64,000 nucleotides of DNA from positions 8,188,675 through 8,252,674 of the forward strand of contig CM063247.1 in assembly GCA_032158295.1 (NCBI GenBank), in the 5' to 3' direction. Positions within the stretch are counted from its first letter, which is position 1, and every line of letters begins with the position of its first letter. The DNA comes from Pycnopodia helianthoides. Its lineage: Eukaryota; Echinodermata; Asteroidea; Forcipulatida; Asteriidae. The notes beneath the pieces are model-generated. The model was not told where the DNA came from. It saw only the letters and a program-made list of their open reading frames with translations, and searched no databases. A program made the translations under genes and the position numbers. This document shows positions 56,847 to 64,000 of the stretch, piece after piece.

Positions 56847-59800
56847 ATGTCGAGTTACAAGTCAAGAGCAACTTTATCTTCCGATGAGTCGGACTCTGAC
56901 AAAGAATATCAGGTAAGTTTCTTCAGCAGGATATGAAATGAAAATCGCATAATACTATTTTTATTTACGCTTTTTGGATTTTTCGCATGTTTTGTTAGGA
57001 CATGTGAAGCGTATGGTCATGTGTGTGGAAGGGCGGGGGGGGGGGGGCATTAGAACAGATTTAGTCCCACCAACTAGAAGTAGCCTATATGGCTCTCTTT
57101 TAACATGGGTCAATAGTAGCCCAGGTTGGACTCCTCCGTTGCATACAGTGCAACGGATACTGACGTCCTACCTAGACCCAGTAAACTGGGGCGCTGTATT
57201 CCTTTTTCGAAATTTTGACATTATCTGTCGTACTACTATATACTAGCGCCCCAGCGAAAGCTACCAAAAATATGGGGAAGTGCAATATTTTCATAAAAAA
57301 TCAGAGATGTCACACCAAAAATGCCCCAAAATGACGGAAATACCCAACGAATTACCTTCAAAACTGCCAACTGGCCTCTCCATATGTTTAAGATGTAACA
57401 CCAGGCAAGAAATTGTACTCACGGAAATTTGTCCGGCTAAAAAATGATGATTTTTGAGACATTCCCGGTTTCCGTTGATCATGTCCAGCCATGTTTTCAT
57501 GAACGACCCTGCGGGGGTCCACTAAACTTAAAAGCCGACAACACGCCGACAACGCCGACAACAAGTCCAGAGTGCCGACAACACGCCGACAACAAGTTTC
57601 AGATACCTTAAAACCAGCAAATAAACCAAGGATTTATTAGAAATATGTGTACTATGTAATATTAACAAAAATGCGATGGCATAACTTCACGAAAAGTCCG
57701 AATTTTTAACCAGAAAAAAACACGAAAATACACGGAGTGCGGTCGGATGCCATCTTGGCCTAAAAACCGTGTTTCGACCTTTCCATTATGATACGGGGGT
57801 AACACATCCGGGGGTGTAGTGATGGCCTAGTAATTATTATGCCAATAGCAATAATAAACCGTGGGATGACGCCCGCCCTCTGTTGTTTTGTAAGCGCTAA
57901 ATACATCTTACCTGTATACGTCCTACCAGGGCTAGCTGGCTAGGGTCAATAGTCGCCATTGTAATGGCTACTGTACTAGTACTATGGAGATCCAGTACTA
58001 TAGTACTAGTGCTCAGTAGTGTCAGTTATTTTGTTTGTGACATACCTTGTCCTTAGTAAATAAATGTTGTAATTTTTGCTTGTTTACTTTTTATTAATAT
58101 TGCTCAAATATTAGACCAATTGATTTTGGCAAAATCTGGAGGGGGAGGGTCGATCCTACGGATTGCTTGTGCATTCCTTCTTAGGATAGGGAACATGGTT
58201 TGACCATGGTTTGACTTTGTAGGGGGAGCTCCCATCACTGAGTCCTACATGTAGTCCTACATAGTACATGTACATAGTTGTGTGCTGTGTGGATCTGTGT
58301 ACTGCAGTATTTAGGATGTTAATATTACTAGTTGGTCATACAAAGAGGAGTCATTTTGTGTACAGTTGAGAACAATAACTGTAAGTTTTCAAGACACCCT
58401 TTATATGGGATAATGAAATTTAAGCCCCCAGATTTCACTAGATAAAGACAAAATAATGACAGTTTTTTCCTTTCTGCAGCCAAAGAAGAAAATGAAGAAA
58501 GAAAAGAATGTAAGCGTAGAGCCAACAAAAGAAAAGTCTCCAAAAAAGAAGAAATCTGGAGATGGCCCAGATGATCACATGTATCCGGTAAGTATTAATA
58601 TGTCAAAGGTTGACAGATTGTCATTGATATCAGTTAAATGCAAGTGTTTTTTTACCATGTTTAACCATTTTCAGTACACAAGCATGAACTAATACACTTT
58701 TAAATCTCATTCTAATCTAGAATTCCCAAACAATTTTAAGAAAATATAATGTTTCTGACTCTGTGTATTCAGTAAATAAGAAAATGGAAATATTGGGGCA
58801 ATTCTAATTCCTTTGCTGTTTATACTAGCATTACATTGACCACAGATTATAATCAAGAAGGTTTTCCAGATTTAATTTGAAACTTGTTATTATCGATAGA
58901 ACAACAAGTCTTCAGCATCAAGTAATGTAAATGATTTAGCGAACCAGACTCTATATTCATGTGGTGAATGATTGTAAGGTTACAGTGAAATTGCATCAAA
59001 AGGATTTATGTAAGTATTGTCATAGTTTGTGTCTGGGTATGAATTTGAAATGCCAACTTTATTGTTTTTTCAAGAAATGTACCTGACACAACCGTACCAC
59101 TATATTAAGCGGAATTCAGTTAGGCGAACTCTGTAGTCTAGCAAGTCCAAAAATAAATGTTTGTGAACATTTAACAAATTTCTTCTTGCTGACCTGTATT
59201 ATTGTTGTAGGTCTCGAGACCACTTTTTACTGGTCTTGGTCTCCCTACCTTGAGGTCTGGGTCTTGGTATCGGTCTCGGACCAATTGGGGTCTCAAACGT
59301 TTGACTGGTCTCGAAACGAGACCATCTATTCATCGTGAAAATTGTTGGAGTACAATATTATTATTGGGAAAAACACGGAAGCAGCAGCTCAATTTCAAAC
59401 AAATTCAAGATTGCAACGTATGATCATGTTGATTACTGCAACAATGATGTCATGTACTACTTGTTAATAAATAATAATACCACCACCAGTCCACCACCAC
59501 CGATATAATAACCAACCTCGTATCCGATCCATATTGAGCTACCCAGGCACACATCGTGTATCCATGTGTGCTAAGCGTATAAAGAGTGTTCGAGCTAGTC
59601 ACTGGTTCGAGCATGTTCCCCAAAACCACCACATGGATGCCGTGGTGTAGCACTGCACATGTACAAGCCGTCACTGTGTCATACCATACCTTGACGAGTG
59701 ATTGTGGGTTTGTTATTTACTTTAGGATTTCAACCAACATTTATTGGTCTTGGTCTCGAATTGCTGGGTCTTGGTCTTGGTCTTGGTCTCGGGTGTACTG

Positions 59801-62800
59801 GTCTTGACTACAACACTGGTACATGTATTAATAAACCGTATATAAAAGGGTTTATTATAAAGGTTTTGTTTACATTTTTATGTAAGAAGAATTCAGACAA
59901 ACCCTCAGTTTTAAGTATTTTCATAAAGATTGTCTCACTTCATAATTCACATTAAATAAAATAATAACATGTTTGTCCGGACTGTTTTTCGATTACAGCT
60001 TTCAAGACAGCGCTTTCTTAATGTGAGGGAGTTTCGTGGCAAGGTGTTAATTGACATCAGGGAATACTACACGGATAATTCCGGAGAACTTAAACCAGGC
60101 AAAAAAGGTCAGTCACATAATAAGTCGGGGTGACTAGTGAAATTCACTACCTGACTAGTCGCGCTTCAATTAGTCGCGACTTCAACACTAGTCACGACTA
60201 TTTCAAAAAACAAAGTTAGATTATAGATCGCCGCAGGTAAAAGATGGTAAAATTAAGGTACGTATTGCAATGGACGCTGTTGCAGTAAGAAACTCTTTTG
60301 ATGTAATATCAGAGTAGACAATGACTATTAGGCCTAGGCGACTAGTCAAATTCACGACCCGACTAGCTTCAATTAGTCGCAACTTCGATGCTAGTTGTGA
60401 CTATTTTTTCACTATTCGTGGCAGCGCGGTTAACCAGGTAGTTAAAAAGTTGAATAGTCGGGAATTCAACACTTGGCGCACTATTAGGGCCTACACATAA
60501 TTACACATAATTACCCAGGCCTACACATAATTATATCAGACAGCTGAGGGAAATGCTATAATGGGCTATTCTTGAGTTTCTAACATAACAAGGGGATCAT
60601 GTCGGCTCAGTGGTTTCTTTCCCTGCCTTTCACTTCTGTGCCCCCCGGTTCAAATCCCACCTCAGACTAGAGCCTTGCATGTGAATTGGGTTTTTCAGTC
60701 CCTACCTGATTGCATGGGCTTTCCTTATTGGGGTTTTCCTCCCAAATCTAAAACTGATCGTTTCTTCTCGTTTCCTATTCATCCTGTTATTGGCATTAAT
60801 TGTGTGCTGTTTGATGTACAGTTAATAAATAAATCAATCAATCAATCAATAAATAACATCGACTGTTACAGATGAGTTATGTCAAAACAAAAATTGTGTG
60901 ATGATTTTTTATACCTGGTGGTACATGTATGTTTTAATTTGCTCACAACAGTTTTATAATTTTGTGTACATCACATGCAGATGAGTGTGCATATGTTCTC
61001 GGGTAAAATAAACTGTTCGTGGTTGGTTTCACTGTGTGACTTTATAATGTCATGCTTTGAATTAATAGGGGGCAGTGGAGGCTACATGTATGCCTCCGTT
61101 GCCTTGGCCTTGGACTTGGTGCCGATTCAAAAGTTTCCCCTGAACTTTAACATTTTCCAATGGAAGTGCCCTTTGCAAAATGAAAACGGTCTTGCCCTCT
61201 CAAAGATGAAATTCCAGGACTGTTATGTTAGTACAAGTTGGTTGAATCACTAGACCAGAGGATTGGAAGGAATGTTACTCTTCCAAATGATGTATGGTCC
61301 CTTTAATGGTTGAATGAGGAGAGTTGGTTTTATCTCAAATAAAGTAGTCAACTAGGAGGAACAGCTTAACCCATTAAAGGCAGGATATTCTTTTGGTAAT
61401 TGTCAAAGACCAGTATCCTCACTTGGTGTACCCTACGTATGCATAAAATAACAAACCTGTGAAAAGTGGGCTCAATTAGTCATCAAAGTTGCATGAAAAT
61501 AATGAAAGAAAAAAACACCCTTGTTGCATAGAATTATGAGTTTTTTTTCAGATTCAAATATTTCAATGATAAATTATCTCTTTCTCAAAAACTACATTTA
61601 ATTCAGAGGGAGTCGTTTCTCACAATGTTTTATATTATCAGCAGCTCTCTTGTGCTCCTCACCAAGTAAGTTTTTTATGGTAATGTATTTCTTGAGTGAT
61701 TACCAAAAGTCTCCACTGCCTTTAACACTGCAAGAGCTCACATGTTAGAAACAAGCCATCAAGCTGAGTCGAAACTGGAATCAGTTAATATGTCAACTCA
61801 TGACTGCGTGTTACTGAAAATTGTAGGTTTTGTTTCAAACATTTAGTATGTCGAAGACAGTTCTGAAGTCAACTGTTACAACACATTCCACATGAAGAAT
61901 AAATGAAATCTACTATTCTTTGACTACTACTAGTGTATCACGCATTGCTCTAGCGCCCTCTATTGTTATTCCAATGAAGGGAATATAAGGGAATAATCAT
62001 TCTTGTGAGAACTAGAGGGCGGACTCACCATGCCAGGTACAGTGGACGGGCCTTCCAGGAGAAACGTGTGGCAATTTGTTCGTGGGCATCATTGAAAGTG
62101 AAATGCTCTGGCTGTGCAAAACACTGAACATGTTTTATGCTATGTTGTCTGACAAGTCAATTTCCAATCACAGTGATTGTCTGTTTTCTTCATTTACGAT
62201 GACCTAAAAAATAGTAGTTTCTCTTGAATACTATCGATTTATTGAGGATAGAATTTTACTGCTTTACAACAATTGTCATATATTCCAATGATCAAACAAC
62301 AACAACACAGTAACAGTAAATATATTTCAACATCTTCATAGAACAATTGTGTATTTTAATTACTCAACAATAAAAGAAACATTTTGAAGAGTACATTTCT
62401 TTTAGGCAATTTTTAAAATTTTATTCAACGTTCATTAATGTGTTGTTGTAATACATGTACATGTACTTACACAAGGATACTAGGATCTAAAACCAAAGCT
62501 TCCCAATATTTTTTGAAAATATGTATGTATGTCAATCTCTGCATACATGTTGCTACACATTCCCAGTGAGCTTGTAAAAAAAGAATTTACAATTTTGAAA
62601 GATTTCCCAATAGATTTTGAATGACTGCCAGACATTGTTGACCATGAGCATTATGCAAGCACACATAACTAGTTGGATTTTTCAATTAATCTAACAACGA
62701 CAGTTTGTTTGTTCAATGTTTCAAATAAATTCATAAACTCAATAATTTAGCACTAATATTTACCAACATCTGTTACAGTCACATACAAGTTAAGTACACG

Positions 62801-63665
62801 TAATGAAAAATACATTATGTTCCTAGTCCCCCTCACCTTTCCTAGCCAGTATTTCTAGAAAAATCACCACACATTTTGAACTTGGAAGAGTATTATAATA
62901 GACCGCTCAACACAAATTGTGGACATTTTATCTGCAAAGGTAAACCAATTGATTTCAAGGTTTTCTGGTTTTATTTAATATCATGAATAAGTTGTAGGTT
63001 TGACATTGTAAGTGGTATGTAGAAAGCATCAGATCAGTGAGTTGTACGTATAGAGAAACTCATATTATATATATGAAGGACATGTTTTTAGTTGTCAAAG
63101 CGTATGGGATAGTGAGTCGTATGTACATGTATGAGTTATTTAAAAGGTCATACAGATGACCTAGTTGTATGTGATTATCTTGTTTGTGCATGTCGAGATT
63201 ATTAACTCAAATGTATGACTTAGTTTTGCACAAAAAAGGAAACGTACATGGCAGCTCTCTGCTGCTACCCTATGATTCAGCTGGTAATATTTACAACGTT
63301 GTTGTGGCGTTATACTGCAGTCTTGCCCATAAATAAAATGGCCACTGCTATACAATCAGGCCCTGGGCCACCAACCAGCAAGGTCTGCCCTCTAGTTCTT
63401 ATGTACTAAACTATGTCACTATCCTTACAGCACCCATGTGGTTTAGTGTTTTGTTTCACCGTATATTTGCAGCTTTAGAACCTTCTGAAAAACTTGTTAA
63501 AGTTGTTCATTGTTTTTTGTCAATTTTTGTTAAATTTGTTGTCAAGTGTCTCTTTTTTTTGTTTATTTCATTTTGTTCATAGGCATCAGCCTAACAGTAG
63601 AACAATGGGAAAAACTGAAAGATGCGGTTGAGGATGTCAACGACAGTGTCAGAGAACTCAGCTAG
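56847..63665 (+). CDS. SUB1/PC4 homologue, RNA polymerase II transcriptional coactivator p15, 4 exons, 121 aa
   Basis: Exons: 56847-56912, 58480-58587, 59999-60107, 63583-63665 (stop included); intact frame of 366 nt. PC4 is a nuclear single-stranded-DNA-binding protein that supports activated Pol II transcription and genome stability. The N-terminus has an acidic serine-rich [10 protein letters not shown] stretch (11-20, likely phosphorylated by CK2 as known for the family) and lysine-rich segments ([17 protein letters not shown]) that act as nuclear localisation signals. Residues 59-121 form the PC4 domain: [20 protein letters not shown], then KPGKKGISL and [10 protein letters not shown], with the conserved [10 protein letters not shown] strand and Trp103. 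Length is close to the usual ~127 residues. The start follows the only in-frame ATG before the acidic segment. The gene is single-copy here and its neighbours suggest no shared role. Confidence 0.95.
57535..57600. repeat. Short GCCGACAACA tandem repeat
   Basis: Five to six imperfect repeats of GCCGACAACA(C) in SUB1 intron 1. A poly-G run lies at 57,035-57,048, and an inverted GGGGCGCT/AGCGCCCC pair lies at about 57,189 and 57,245. Confidence 0.75.
59205..59815. mobile_element. GGTCTTGGTCTC-rich element in SUB1 intron 2
   Basis: Begins GTTGTAGGTCTCGAGACCAC and ends CTTGACTACAACACTGG, which could be diverged inverted ends (TGTTGTAG/CTACAACA). It is rich in TCTTGGTCTCG words at both ends. No coding frame seen; class uncertain. 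Confidence 0.5.
60120..60430. repeat. Two diverged copies of a GACTAGTC-rich sequence
   Basis: GACTAGTGAAATTCACTACC (about 60,132) and GACTAGTCAAATTCACGACC (about 60,340) each continue through a TTCAATTAGTCGC...ACTTC and CTAGTYRYGACTATTT pattern. Located just after the SUB1 exon 3 donor. Confidence 0.65.
60594..60856 (+). mobile_element. tRNA-derived SINE with (AATC)n tail in SUB1 intron 3
   Basis: The A-box-like TCGGCTCAGTGG (about 60,602) and B box GGTTCAAATCC (about 60,647) are spaced as in tRNA genes. They are followed by ~190 bp of unrelated body and a tail of AATC/AATA repeats at 60,826-60,856. It differs from the element at 31,801. Confidence 0.65.
61077..61224 (+). repeat. Dispersed repeat family D, copy 2 (SUB1 intron 3)
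   Basis: Matches 18,067-18,199 through TTGGCCTTGG..., AAAGTTTCCC, GGAAGTGCCCTTTGCAAAAT and TTGCCCTCTCAAAGATGAAA. Confidence 0.75.
61378..61721 (-). mobile_element. TTAA-flanked MITE family T, copy in SUB1 intron 3
   Basis: TTAA on both sides (61,374-61,377; 61,722-61,725). Starts AGGCAGGATATTCTTTTGGT and ends AAGTCTCCACTGCCT. Opposite in orientation to copies 2 and 3: AACAAACCTGTGAAAAG matches the reverse complement of their CTTTCACAGGTTTGTT word. Confidence 0.82.
61726..63582. other. Remainder of SUB1 intron 3
   Basis: AT-rich, with no coding frame, RNA gene or repeat that I could identify with confidence. Confidence 0.5.
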
Positions 63666-64000
63666 TTGCTTAGATTGTCAAAGTACTGTGAAGCGGTACT
63701 ATGGATAATAACTGAATCCTCACACACCTAGTCATTTTCACACTTAGTACAACAAGAGCAGATTTCCAGGAAATCCTGGGAAATGTAAAAACTCCCGACG
63801 AAGCCCATTGTTCGTTTCACAGTTGCTGCAGTTTTTCCTGGAGCAATGAAGACTAATGGGTATGTGCCTGGGGGTTGTCTTACTCAACCTTGCTCCCAAG
63901 TATGGGGTCGCTGTTTCCAAGGAGATTGCTATATAGCAGTTTGTAATCCAAGTGTTAAAAAGACATCATAATATCCCTAGAAATGTTTCTAGTGTGCAAA
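63666..64000 (+). other. SUB1 3' UTR, incomplete
   Basis: Follows the TAG at 63,663-63,665. No canonical AATAAA occurs before the window ends, so the transcript end probably lies beyond it. Confidence 0.5.

Noticed and set aside
59450..59955. Short frames in SUB1 intron 2
   Set aside because: Fall within a repeat element and lack any coding feature.

Overview
This is eukaryotic nuclear DNA from an animal: genes are split by short phase-conserved GT-AG introns, most of the window is intron or intergenic repeat, and small inverted-repeat (MITE-like) elements are everywhere. The gene set (a tandem pair of secreted family-3 glycoside hydrolases, a secreted DUF4773-type cysteine-rich protein, and SUB1/PC4) together with the repeat style points to a marine deuterostome, most probably an echinoderm such as a sea star. 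The clade is an inference from memory and cannot be proved here.

Layout. 1-2.36 kb: no recognisable gene. 2.36-9.4 kb: a GC-rich tandem array with a 62-bp period (two ~31-bp halves), then a ~1.07-kb mixed block present twice at an offset of about 1,335 bp. 9.4-10.3 kb: a second array of similar period built on CCCATATGGG. 11.0-26.4 kb (+): GH3 gene A, 10 exons, 745 aa, with a 5'-truncated LINE in intron 8. 28.3-38.5 kb (+): GH3 gene B, 10 exons with the same intron phases, 759 aa. 38.5-42.9 kb: a MITE cluster. 43.0-53.9 kb (+): a 17-exon gene for a 764-aa secreted protein of five near-identical DUF4773-like modules, each made of three phase-1 exons. 56.8-63.7 kb (+): SUB1/PC4, 4 exons, 121 aa.

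All four genes are on the + strand, and no functional link between them is visible except that three encode secreted proteins. The two GH3 genes are clearly tandem duplicates: eight of ten exons differ little or not at all in length, and every junction phase matches. They keep the GH3 nucleophile region and the C-terminal fibronectin-III-like domain, so both are probably active secreted glycosidases of the beta-xylosidase/beta-glucosidase type.

The most interesting locus is the DUF4773 gene. It has grown by in-frame duplication of a three-exon cassette, with introns copied too. A TTAA-flanked MITE in the introns of modules 2 and 3, with its empty site preserved in module 5, helps order the duplications. 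Module 3 has lost its ancestral splice acceptor and appears rescued by an in-frame AG six bases downstream. Exon boundaries were set by eye from open frames, splice consensus and comparison between paralogous copies; there is no transcript evidence.
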